The translations under genes and the position numbers were made by a program. A model generated the notes under the pieces. The model saw nothing but the letters and a program-made list of their open reading frames with translations. It was not told the DNA's origin and ran no database searches. Of a stretch of DNA of 64,000 nucleotides, positions 1 to 8,450 are shown one piece after another. Numbering within the stretch: the first letter of the stretch is position 1; each line of letters begins with the position of its first letter. Source of the stretch: Aphis gossypii (lineage: Eukaryota; Arthropoda; Insecta; Hemiptera; Aphididae); assembly GCF_020184175.1 (NCBI RefSeq), contig NW_026083015.1:1-64000 (forward strand). Reading direction: 5' to 3'.

Positions 1-748
1 GAAATCGGTTTACCCGTATATCTTGTAACTGATAAGTGACGGGCAATGTTCTATTTATTTTGATAATCTCAAATATTTCCGTAGACCAATTGGGTAAATA
101 ACCTTTTGTAAACACACCTTTTTGTGTACTGATACGGACGTTATCACCAACTTTGAATTTAATTTTCTCATTATTAATCTCACGTTGTTTTATTGTAACT
201 GACAAAGGATTTAAATCTGCTTGCGTCGGAGTCATTCCTATCGTTCTATGTTTTGAATTGTTACATTCGTTAAGCAGCTTTGGTAAAATTGAAATCCATT
301 CGTGTGAACCACGCGCCGTAAATTCTCTAAACATTTTTTCTTTTAATGTACGATTAAATCGTTCGACAATGCACGCTTTCATGATGCTAAACGTAGAATA
401 TTTGTGAATATTATATTTGGTCATTAATGTGTCGAAAATGGTGTTGTAAAATTCTTTACCGTTATCTAGTTGTAAAAGTTTCGGTGAGCGGTCTAGTAAT
501 ATTTTAGACATTGCGTTTGTGACTTCTTTTCCAGTTTTCGATTTTAATGGCACGGCCCACGCAAATTTAGTAAAACAGTCTATCACGCATAAAAAATACT
601 TGTAACCTTTATTTTTCTTTGAATACGGTATCATTTCCACCAAGTCGGCCTGCCATAAATCATTTTTTCCATATACGTTGACTCTTCGCCTTACGAAGTT
701 CTTCCGCGACGGTTTGTGTAGTTCAATGGCGATATCGCGTTTAGACAT
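1..748 (-). CDS. Polinton/adintovirus-type DDE integrase, 3' end outside window
   Basis: An uninterrupted reading frame runs from an ATG at 748 to the window edge, giving about 249 residues. It has the retroviral integrase (rve) core with three acidic residues in context: LWQADLVEM near residue 32, QLDNGKEFY near residue 94, and IVERFNRTLKEK near residue 127. A C-terminal SH3-like stretch (KVGDNVRISTQKGVFTKGY) follows. This arrangement is typical of integrases of Polinton/Maverick elements and adintoviruses, which insert the linear viral genome into host DNA. The zinc-binding N-terminus expected of a full integrase is not in this frame. The start overlaps the end of the upstream ORF by 8 bp. 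No stop or frameshift is visible in the part seen. A related cellular integrase-like gene is possible, but the neighbours favour a Polinton. Confidence 0.8.
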   Translation of the reverse strand, partial: MSKRDIAIELHKPSRKNFVRRRVNVYGKNDLWQADLVEMIPYSKKNKGYKYFLCVIDCFTKFAWAVPLKSKTGKEVTNAMSKILLDRSPKLLQLDNGKEFYNTIFDTLMTKYNIHKYSTFSIMKACIVERFNRTLKEKMFREFTARGSHEWISILPKLLNECNNSKHRTIGMTPTQADLNPLSVTIKQREINNEKIKFKVGDNVRISTQKGVFTKGYLPNWSTEIFEIIKINRTLPVTYQLQDIRVNRF

Positions 749-1085
749 TTGGTATTCGTTTTATTAGCCCAGCTTCAAGTAATTCTTCGAAAATCGATAT
801 TATTTCATTGGAGACGCCTGTATTACCGGCAGCTTTCGAAGCCAAAAGTAATCGTAACCGATCGACTAACTCATTCGGATTATCCCAATACACTAAGTTA
901 TTTTTCTGCAATTTCATAGATAGTCGGCCACCGGAGGGAAATAATTTATGTATTATATCCTTATATTTAGAACCACTTTTTTTGATTTTTTTACTTTTTA
1001 AGGTCAAATGTGCCGATGTCTGAATTAATATAGATTTATATACTTGTAGATCGTTTTCGGTGTAAATAAGTGGATTTTTCAAAAA
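741..1085 (-). CDS. Polinton accessory ORF upstream of integrase, 5' truncated
   Basis: This open frame of about 113 residues lies directly upstream of the integrase and overlaps its start by 8 bp. It contains a stretch (DNPNELVDRLRLLLASKAAG) of a kind I recall next to integrase genes in animal Polinton-like elements; I know no function. There is no ATG at its start: the frame begins at a TTG where the Sailor-like transposon fragment abuts. The original 5' end was therefore probably lost or displaced by that insertion or deletion. It could be the N-terminal part of the integrase protein in a neighbouring frame. The family resemblance is from memory. Confidence 0.5.
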   Translation of the reverse strand, partial: FLKNPLIYTENDLQVYKSILIQTSAHLTLKSKKIKKSGSKYKDIIHKLFPSGGRLSMKLQKNNLVYWDNPNELVDRLRLLLASKAAGNTGVSNEIISIFEELLEAGLIKRIPNV

Positions 1086-2344
1086 TAATAACTGGATTAG
1101 ACGATTTTTTCCAATTACTTTTTGGGTAATTTTCTACTAGTGTGGAATGATATGACGCATTATCCATCACCAAAACAGATGGCTCTTCTAAATTGTTTAA
1201 TAATTCAATAAACCAGTTTTTAAAAACTTCGGCATTCATTTGACTGTGGTAGTCGGCGGTATTGCCTGTATTACTACGGAATACTAGTTTGGACCCTTGA
1301 ATAAAGCCATAACGAGCACATCCAGCATAGCACACGATAAGCCGACCTCCTTTTCCTGTTGGAACTTTCAATCCTTCAGTGCCGTGTTCATTTTGCCAAA
1401 TCATCGATCTCGAATGATTTTGATTAACCCATGTCTCGTCAATATAAACAACAGGGCGATCATTCTTCATCTCGCGCAACGTACAAATTTCTCGAAGAAA
1501 TTTACATCGAAGTGCAACGATGTCATTTCTTTCCATCAAAAATTTACGGCCATCATTACACTTCTTATAAGAAAATTTCAAATTCTTCAATAAATATTGC
1601 ATGGAGCGTAAGCATCCGGAATAATTGATTTTTTGTCTTACAGGATTTAGTATCAATTGTGCAGTTGGATACTCACCTCGATCGTAGAACTCGTGCACAG
1701 TTCTCCTAACGACATCAGAATCAAAATCGTCGATCTCCGACACAATTTTTGCACGTTTGTAACCTTTGCGTGGAGACTTAAATAACATAACTGACGTTGA
1801 TTCTTCGGTGTTTTCTTTTGCTTCGGAGCAAATACGTCGGACAGTGCGCTCTGACAATCCACATGCTTCGGCAGTACGTACTTGTGCGTTTGTAAAAAAA
1901 TCGGCGGTTAAATTTGGTTGTGTTGACAGTTGTTTTAGAAACGTATACACTTTATAAACAATTTGTTTAGACTGGCTACGAGTATCACTATTGGTATAAG
2001 ACATTTTTAGTAAATCTAAGAACAACAATTTATTCAAACACAAAAAATACACAAAACACTGCAGGTACAACACACTGTCGGTTACAAATGTCTGTAGCAT
2101 AATGCACAAAATCAACAGTATACACTACCCACTACCCTCCTGTTAAGACCCCTCCGTGTTACGATCCCTCTATACAATACATTCCAGTTCTCCAGCTAAA
2201 ACTGGTTTTAAACATCGCATAACAAACACACCGCGTATGTATAATATCGCAGCGGCGACGCGTAGTTTGAGAACTCGCGGCTAACGGCACGTTCATGGCG
2301 GGCGGGTTTCGGGGGTGACCGGCCAGTTTTCGTTGCGCGGACTA
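1086..2344 (-). mobile_element. Sailor-like (DD82E Tc1/mariner-related) transposon, 3'-truncated
   Basis: The right end matches the terminal repeat of the complete copy at 22425-23899: both read ...GACTA followed by TA, with a CCAGTTTTC/CCACTTTTC block about 15 bp further in. The transposase inside reads leftward and loses similarity to the other copy at about 1105, so the far end of the element, including its second TIR, is missing. It sits between the Polinton integrase block and the capsid gene. The TA dinucleotide at 2345-2346 fits a Tc1/mariner target duplication. Confidence 0.65.
1090..2004 (-). pseudogene. Sailor-like transposase, C-terminus lost
   Basis: I chose the ATG at 2004 (MSYTNSDTRSQSK) because it is where a helix-turn-helix region (AEACGLSERTVRRI) begins in proper context; the frame is open for 37 codons further upstream. 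The first catalytic aspartate lies in VYIDETWVNQNH and the second in VMDNASYHS. The reading then departs from the family after NYPKSNWKKS, so the third acidic residue (within NPIE in the other copy) is absent. A DNA-cutting transposase without it should be inactive. About 290 residues remain. It is closely similar to the copy at 22.6-23.7 kb over FKKCNDGRKFLMER through NYPKSN. Confidence 0.7.
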
Positions 2345-2346
2345 TA
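2311..2346 (-). repeat. Terminal inverted repeat of Sailor-like element
   Basis: The block GACCGGCCAGTTTTCGTTGC followed by GCGGACTATAG matches 17347-17382 (ATCGGCCACTTTTCATGTCG, then CGGACTATAG) and, less closely, the right end of the complete element near 23870-23901. It marks the 5' (transposase-proximal) boundary of the fragment at 1086-2344. Confidence 0.65.
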
Positions 2347-2466
2347 GTCGCGTTAATAACACAAACCGGACAACAACTCTGAAGAAAAATTCGACACGAA
2401 GACAAGTTGTACACACTCTAACAGCATCCAATTTAGCGTTTTTACGTTCGTTAAACGCTATTTAAT

Positions 2467-3712
2467 ATGGACGACATGTATTTAGATGTTACGGGCGGAT
2501 ACACCGACGATTGCAGAATAACTCAAATTGAATATCATTCTTTTTTACCTTATTCTACGTCAGCTCTCTCCAATAACGATGAAGTGCGTATCGCACTACA
2601 TAACACAGAATCTTATACTTTACCATGTGAGAGTTATATTTACATCGAAGGAACAATAATCAAACCTGCAGATATTACTGATGACATCCGATTTATAAAC
2701 AACGGGTTGGCGTTTCTTTTCTCCGAAATGAAATATGAGATAAACGGCATTCAAATTCAAAAACTCGCTAATCCAGGTATAACGACTACATTAAAGGGAT
2801 ATTGTTCGTATAATAAAACGAATATTACATCACATCACAACTCTGGCTGGGATAACGATATTAAAAATGCTAATAAAGATTTTATTGAAAGCGCCAATTT
2901 TAATGGTTGTATTAATCTTAAAGATTTGTTCGGTTTTTGTGAAGATTACAAACGTATTTTAATAAATTGTAACCAACAACTTATATTAAACAGAGCATCA
3001 CTGGATATAAATGCCGTTAAGCAGTATAAGAATAATGAAGTTGTCGCAGACGCTCCTAAACTAAAAGACGTGAAAATAAACATAACAAAAATATTATGGA
3101 GAATGCCCATAGTCAAGGTCAGTGATAAAGAAAAAATAAGATTGTTGAAAGTAGTAAACAATCAGAAACCGTTGACATGCGCGTTTAGATCGTGGGAGTT
3201 GTGTGAATATCCATTTTTACCTCAAAACACTTCGCATTCCTGGAAAGTAAAGACATCTAACAAATTAGAAAAACCTAGATATGTCATAATCGGATTTCAA
3301 ACTGGTAGGAAAAATAGCTCGAATAAAACAATGTCAATTTTTGACCATTGTAAAATTAAAAACTTGAAGGTCTTGAAACTCAGAAGTGTTTCCCTATGAA
3401 GATTTCCAAAGCGACTTTACCAGGAATAAGTTGGCTACATTATACCGCGCCTATGTAGAGTTTCAAAAATCTTACTACGGCCATGACGAAGTGACACCTC
3501 TACTGAACCGATCAGATTTCAAAAATCTGTGTCCGATTATAGTTGTTGATATGAGCAAGCAGAACGATAATGTAAAAATGTCAACTGTCGACCTAAGGAT
3601 TGAACTAGAAGCAGACGAAGCGTTTCCAGCTTCAACTTCAGCATATTGTTTAATATTACACGACCAAATTATAACTTACAATCCGTTTAACGGAGAAGTA
3701 AGAACCTTGTAA
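2467..3712 (+). pseudogene. Polinton-type capsid (hexon-like, double jelly-roll) gene with one frameshift
   Basis: The first frame runs from an ATG at 2467 to 3399 (310 codons). The second runs on in another frame to a TAA at 3712. Similarity to the family continues across a single frame change at about 3375-3386, so this is one gene with a one-nucleotide indel. Features include an N-terminal YTLPCESYIYIEG, then EMKYEINGIQIQ, and a C-terminal block (IIVVDMSKQND, AYCLILHDQIITYNPFNGEV). The same C-terminal block recurs in the fragments at 18.35-18.78 kb and 19.05-19.22 kb. From memory this family sits beside integrase and polymerase in Polintons/adintoviruses and is thought to be the major capsid protein. 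The upstream 120 bp carries no other gene. An unrelated viral structural protein is possible. Confidence 0.6.
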
Positions 3713-3794
3713 TTATTGTAAAACTTAATATTAATAAATGAAAATACTTTTTTTATATACATGTCTTTTTATTTTACACAATACATATCTGAAA

Positions 3795-4770
3795 TTAAAA
3801 TAGTTTACGTTTTGGTGCAAAATACATTTCCGATAATGATGACATGTTGTACCAAAACGGCCCGTCGTTTTCATCGACTGCTCTGCTCGGCGATTGCCTG
3901 GTGAAACTCGGTGGTGGTGAGATCGGTGGTGGTGTTGGCATCGGTGTAGGTGGTGACATTGGTGTTGGTGACGACATTGGTGAAATGAGCGTCGTTTCAT
4001 TGGAATACTAAAAATAAAAAAATATTTAATATTTTTGTTTAAGGAATAATAATATAATTTTGAATTACCTCATGCGAGTTGTTCTGGTGTAATAATGATT
4101 CAGCCAACTGTACAGTTGCACACATCTGTATTTGATTGGAGAAGTTTGGAACGGACTTAACGACTTGATCGTCTTGTATATTTTTAATGAAAATTACCAT
4201 CTGATCCAAATTTTCCGATGATAATTTATGTTGAGCACATTTTTTATCTAGGTACGCTATAATCTCATTATACTGATTTATAACTAAAGGTACAGTGAAT
4301 ACTTCTTTCCTCACTAAGGTCTCGACGATGGAACACTCGAGGTATTGAAGTCGGATAAGGTCCACCCGATTCAATAATATTCTACATCCTTCTCGGTCCT
4401 TTGCTTCTATCACTAACACATTTTCTCCGCTGTATACCATACTCGATAGTTTTAATATTTCATCTTCATAAAATAATACTCGTTTATATTTCTGTGGCGT
4501 ATCCAGTATAAAAGACAGGATATGACCCATATACGAGAATATTTTTATTAAAAATTCCGGAGTAATATGAACGTATCTCGAAGAAGTTAGTATATGCACT
4601 ACAATTTTGAAACTCGGAGATGGATCAATACCGATATGAATAAACTTACGGGCCGTCAAGTCAAGTGTGTAGCTAGTAGACTCGATGAGATCAGCCGGAG
4701 GTGCTGGCGGCACAAAAGTGTAGGTCTTCTTCTTGTATAATGCCGCGTTGTCTTCAATTGAACCAGCCAT
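3795..4770 (-). CDS. Spliced Polinton-linked gene of unknown function, Pro-rich C-terminus
   Basis: Exon 1 runs 4770-4069 and exon 2 4007-3795. The donor reads GAG|GTAATT and the acceptor TTTTTAG|TATTCC. Splicing keeps frame and gives 304 residues (702 + 213 nt). Exon 1 has an N-terminal PPAPPADL and several hydrophobic helices. Exon 2 encodes a run of Pro-Met/Pro-Thr repeats and ends in the basic sequence FAPKRKLF, which could be a nuclear signal. A TATA-like AATTATAAAG (read on the other strand) lies about 45 bp upstream of the ATG. It converges on the capsid gene with about 80 bp between stops. I do not recognise a domain. It could be a minor virion or packaging protein, but nothing in the sequence shows that. 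Confidence 0.6.
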
Positions 4771-4810
4771 GTTTTTAAAAAATTGTTTTTAAAATAATAA
4801 ACACTGAAAA

Positions 4811-4820
4811 ATTATAAAGA
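4811..4820 (-). promoter_or_regulatory. Possible TATA box of the spliced unknown gene
   Basis: CTTTATAATT on the minus strand lies 40-50 bp upstream of the ATG at 4770. Such motifs are frequent by chance in DNA this AT-rich. Confidence 0.25.
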
Positions 4821-5154
4821 CTGCGAGAGAAACGGTTGAGACGTGAGAAACAGTATAAGGCTGAGGACAGACTGAATAATTGTCTGGTCTTCCAGAGCCA
4901 GGCATATGTGCATTTCAGACAATAATAGGTAGGGGTACATTCCTTAATGAGAAAGGATGGACGTGTGACTCATAATTCGGGGCTTAAATACATATCTTAT
5001 AAATGTAAATAACAATAGACTGCTCGGACATGTCGATGCATGTCTGTAATGGAATATTTCATATCTCTACTGACGATGCTTTTTAATTTGACCAGGACGT
5101 TATTTGTTACAATAAAATACTTTATATATAACAGTTTTAACAATAATTATCAAT

Positions 5155-5243
5155 GGAGTTAGAGTTGAAGTGGGGAATATATGTTTGGTTACGTTTGTAC
5201 ATATCCCGGTTCGATTCTAACACCAGATTATTATTATTTTTTT
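5155..5243 (+). ncRNA. tRNA-like, Pol III-type cassette (copy 1)
   Basis: A 44-nt block (5176-5219) is identical to 59981-60024 in the other Polinton-like segment. It contains the B-box-like GGTTCGATTC (5208-5217). The outer ends can pair: GGAGTTAGA (5155-5163) with TCTAACACC (5216-5224), with one mismatch. Inside, ATATGT can pair with ACATAT and GGG with CCC. A run of seven T begins 13 nt after the helix, as expected for a Pol III stop. The A-box is weak. The T-arm of a normal tRNA cannot form because the bases after the B-box pair with the 5' end instead, so this is not a canonical tRNA. It could be a small viral Pol III RNA, a tRNA-derived relic, or simply part of a conserved terminal region. 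Confidence 0.35.
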
Positions 5244-5269
5244 GCATTATTTAATGAAAAACGTTATTA

Positions 5270-5585
5270 AAGACGTTGATAATGTAACTGGTGACTGACA
5301 TATATGTACAATAATATGATAAAATAGTTCTTCTGCGCATGTGCATGATGACTCGAATATAAATGTACAATAATATGGTACATGTACAATAATATGATAA
5401 ACGTAATTGATAAGCGTAATTGATAACATGATAACCATGACGACGGCGAAAAATATGTCATGTACGTGTGGGAGCGGGTGGCGGTAGGGGGGTGTGGCTC
5501 AGCAAAAATACGTCATACACGTAGTGGAGCGGGTGGCGGTAGGGGGGTGTGGCTCAAGGCTCAAGGGCTCAAGGGCTCATGCATC
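5270..5585. repeat. Repeat-rich block with two GC-rich tandem units
   Basis: GTACAATAATATGATAA-type repeats occur at 5306-5400 (three variants). Two copies of a roughly 60-bp unit follow at 5445-5560, each with AGCGGGTGGCGGTAGGGG and a GTGTGGCTCA tail. The block then ends in CTCAAGG/GGCTCAAG repeats. GATAACCATGACGACGG just before the GC tract resembles, in inverted orientation, the CCATCGCCATGGTTATCATA next to the GC tract at 59.28-59.36 kb. Both may be parts of Polinton terminal inverted repeats. No coding capacity is recognised. Confidence 0.4.
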
Positions 5586-5603
5586 AGAATGCCCTAATAC
5601 ATA

Positions 5604-5846
5604 CTACTCAAGTCCATAGAAAAAACATTCAACTATATCACCTACACCGGTATATTTTAAACCAGATTCAGATAACGAATATTTATTTTGACATGAAGTA
5701 GATGGATATGACTTATATGTTTTTAATCTTGACATAAATGTGGTATAATCTGAATGTACTGGATATGAATTATTTCGTACTAAATAAACTAAAGATGGAA
5801 AATCGTTGGAAAATGTCTGTAAATTCATGGTTTCAATAAAGCTCAA
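5604..5846 (-). pseudogene. Broken BIR (inhibitor-of-apoptosis) domain
   Basis: An 80-residue frame ends with the first half of a baculovirus IAP repeat: RLKTYKSYP near residue 40, then SLSESGLKYTGVGDIVEC and FFYG. The BIR consensus is R-x-x-T-F-x-x-W-P followed by L-x-x-A-G-F-x-Y-x-G-x-x-D-x-V-x-C-F-x-C. The second zinc-binding cysteine is a tyrosine here, the tryptophan of W-P is also a tyrosine, and a TAG follows three codons later, so the downstream His and Cys ligands are gone. BIR domains bind zinc and block caspases in insect and viral IAPs. This copy should not fold. It may be cargo of the Polinton-like element or an unrelated host IAP fragment. Confidence 0.6.
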
Positions 5847-6025
5847 GATAAATACTTGAAAAAAACAAAATCAATAAGCTAATTTACCAGAGAAATAATA
5901 AAAAAAAATATATAACAAGACTTAATTAAGATGTATATCAAGATAAATACTTAAAAAAAAAAAAAAAAAATCAATAGGCTAATTTACCAGAGAAATAATA
6001 ATAAAAAATATAACACGACTTAATT
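5845..6025. repeat. Tandem duplication, about 93-bp unit, two copies
   Basis: The segment containing AAGATAAATACTT...CTAATTTACCAGAGAAATAATA is repeated directly. The copies start near 5845 and 5938 and differ mainly in the length of an A-run. The duplication lies just upstream of the BIR fragment. Confidence 0.7.
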
Positions 6026-6268
6026 GTTCAACCGTTAGTAACAAACTAAATGTTTTAAATTAATCACGAATAGAAATAAATGTAATAACTTAAATAAACG
6101 TGAAACACAGATACTATTTACACAGATATGATCGTTTCAACGCATATTTATAAACTAAGTATATTACTTGTGCATGTATAGTTATATACTAAACTGATTA
6201 TATTAAAAAAATTGAAGTGCATGTGAAATCAAATCAAATAACGTGTGGAAGGGAGAATTACTTACCTA

Positions 6269-6374
6269 GTAAAAAATTCCCCGCTGTAAAATGGAGCCAG
6301 ACGCCCCACGTTTTTTCAGAAAAACCATGGGGCGTCTGATTCCATTTTACAGCGGGAATTTCTTACACTGCAAG
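6269..6374. repeat. Near-perfect palindrome with arms of about 45 bp
   Basis: GTAAAAAATTCCCCGCTGTA continues through AAATGGAGCCAGACGCCCCA and is mirrored after a short A/T loop by the reverse complement ending AATTTCTTAC. A third, direct partial copy (AAATGGAGCCAGACGCCCCA) lies at about 6415-6440. This may be a fold-back MITE or the joined ends of an element. A transcript would form a strong hairpin. Confidence 0.65.
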
Positions 6375-6499
6375 GGGACAATACCCCCTCAAACATTTTC
6401 ATCTCCCCTGAGAAATGGAGCCAGACGCCCCATATTTATACTACTGACGGCAACCACAAATCTTGGGACACAAAACTACCCGCAGTTCTATTTTCGATA

Positions 6500-7212
6500 C
6501 GGAACAGGTGTAACGAACAGACATGCTACCCACCCGCGGTCCTCGTTCTCGGCAGGGAATGTAAGAGACCCGGAGATTGGGCGCTGTCAAGGTCAACACC
6601 GGTCAGTATCGGAAAATCACAGGAAGAGAAGGTAGTGCGGGAACAACAAGTTTTAGGCAAAAAGGTAGGGGTACAACCGAGCGCGAAAACCGTGACACCG
6701 GTGAAGTTCGGCAAGGGCGATGTAGTATACTACAAAGCACTCCACCTATCAAAGGCGCACGAAGATTTCCACGCTGGATTCGCACCAAAGTGGTGGGGAC
6801 CGGTAAGGTTGGAGAGGCAGGTCGGGAAAGGTCTTTTCCTCACCGACCAGCAACCACCGCGGAAAATACAGGTTAGGTTACAGCTAAAGGAGAAGAGGAG
6901 GGCCAGGGAGCGATCGGAAAGCCAGCAACACCAGCTAGCCAAGCAACCTCGGATCCGGAGGCCGCCTGCAGCAGCACGTTGATACCGGCACCGGTGGAAA
7001 CGTTGGAGGTGGACGAACCAGCGGCCAAGAGTGCAAAACTCGAGGAGCCGGTACCGTCCACCAGCCAGGATCAACCCGACCAAACCGCGGACTCGCGCGA
7101 CACCGCCGAGGACGCCTGGCTGGCTGCTCCAGGTCTACCGTTGGAGGAGTTACCGGAGATGGTGTATGACAACAAATTCTACACCCCGGTGACGCCAACC
7201 CGACAGGAGTAA
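6500..7212 (+). pseudogene. 3' end of a Ty3/gypsy-type pol (integrase C-terminus), frameshifted
   Basis: The best frame (6635-6982, then the +1 frame 6979-7212) reads FGKGDVVYYKALHLSKAHED then FAPKWWGPVRLE. This is the SH3-like integrase C-terminal module of gypsy elements, followed by a charged, proline-rich tail ending at the TAA at 7212. Upstream, 6500-6634 carries more integrase-like sequence in other frames, so at least two frame changes are present and everything 5' of this is missing. GC content is far above the flanks, which suggests an element with different codon use. A polypurine tract follows at 7319-7330. Confidence 0.5.
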
Positions 7213-7318
7213 GGGGGGGGCTAGGAAGGCAAGGCTACCTCAAGCCACAGCGAGAGGTAGACCAAGCCAACCTATACCACGATGCGACGCCCGGTGCAAG
7301 TACGCCCCGTATGGCGGT

Positions 7319-7330
7319 TTAGGGGGGGAG
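7319..7330 (+). promoter_or_regulatory. Polypurine tract of gypsy-type element
   Basis: TTTAGGGGGGGAG lies immediately before the presumed LTR start TATGACACGG. It would prime plus-strand synthesis. Its position after the pol stop codon supports the reading. Confidence 0.45.
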
Positions 7331-7904
7331 TATGACACGGTACGCAACGGCTGCCAGTACAAAGTACAGGCACCGCAGCGACCGGTCTACGACTTTATCA
7401 ACCGCCACCACGGGTGACGACGACGCGACATCGTCGACTCTCCCTCCACGCCGCAAAGGCTAGGCGGGACGGGAAGACAAGTCGGGCCGGACGAGTGCCG
7501 GCCGCCGGCGATCGTCCTCTCTTGCACGAACCGTACTACGGACAACTTATCGTTCCGCAAGACCACAACGCAACATCACGTTTTTTTCTTTTTTTCTTTT
7601 GTTTCACTACCACCATTACTGTAACCGCGGATTTTGTTTTTGTGCCGCCGTCACCATTATTTTGGTTTTTGTTGTAATCACGCCCCGTTCGTTCATCAAA
7701 ATAAAACCTACCACTAAGGTAGATACTGATCAACCGACGTTTGAGTTTTTTTTTCTTTCGTTATCTACGTCGCCGTCGCGACCGACCTGGGACAACCACT
7801 GCCGTCAACCAGGCCGCGTCAAGGCCTCGTCACAAAACTAGAAGGGCGCGCGTTAGTATTAAGGGAAAATAGAGTGGTTACTAGGGGTTGTGGTTATGTT
7901 CGGT

Positions 7905-8050
7905 TATTAGAGTACACGTGTACACGAAACCCGGGTACACGTACTAAAAATATATTAAGATCCGTGTTTTTTATACACGTGTATTTTTTACCGATACACG
8001 TGTATTTAATACCCGTTGACTGTTACCCGTGCTCGTTACCCGTGTATTTA
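7905..8050. repeat. Left subterminal repeats of the hAT element
   Basis: At least six close variants of TACACGTGTA or TACCCGTGTA occur in both orientations (for example GAGTACACGTGTACACG, ATACACGTGTATTT, TTACCCGTGTATTTA). In hAT elements such arrays are transposase binding sites; that role is inferred here. Confidence 0.6.
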
Positions 8051-8450
8051 TTATCCATGAAGTAAACACCTGACTCCAGTGTAATTAATTCAGGTAATAA
8101 ATATATATAAAATTATTTCAAAAACTTTATATCTTTTATTATTTAGAGATAAGTTACCTAAATAGTTATGACTTGATGAGTTATGAGTGTTATATGGCTT
8201 AGGTACAAAATACAAATTATGTTATCCATTAAAATTCTACGCTATTGTTATATTATTATATATTATGATTATTTTAAACTGATTTTAAACAAAAAACCCA
8301 AACTTATCTTATCTCCGACTTTACGGCCTTGATAGCTTGTAAAAATATTTTGTCAATTTTAAGATTGTTTTATACTGTGTGTATCATAAGACGTTTCGTA
8401 TTCGTATTCACGTATTCATTGTACGTAGTTTCGTTATATTGGTTTTAAAG

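Noticed and set aside
5158..5227. Canonical tRNA gene (GTTAGAG ... TTCTAAC-A-CCA)
   Set aside because: The ends pair and CCA follows, but the TTCGATT loop then has no T-stem and there is no proper D-arm or anticodon arm. Reported only as tRNA-like.
5247..5461. Two overlapping minus-strand frames of about 64 codons
   Set aside because: They are translations of the GTACAATAATATGATAA repeats.
6577..7083. Alternative frames in the GC-rich gypsy fragment (several 60-117 codons)
   Set aside because: Shadows of the integrase C-terminal frame; they show Arg/Pro/Gly-rich translation only.
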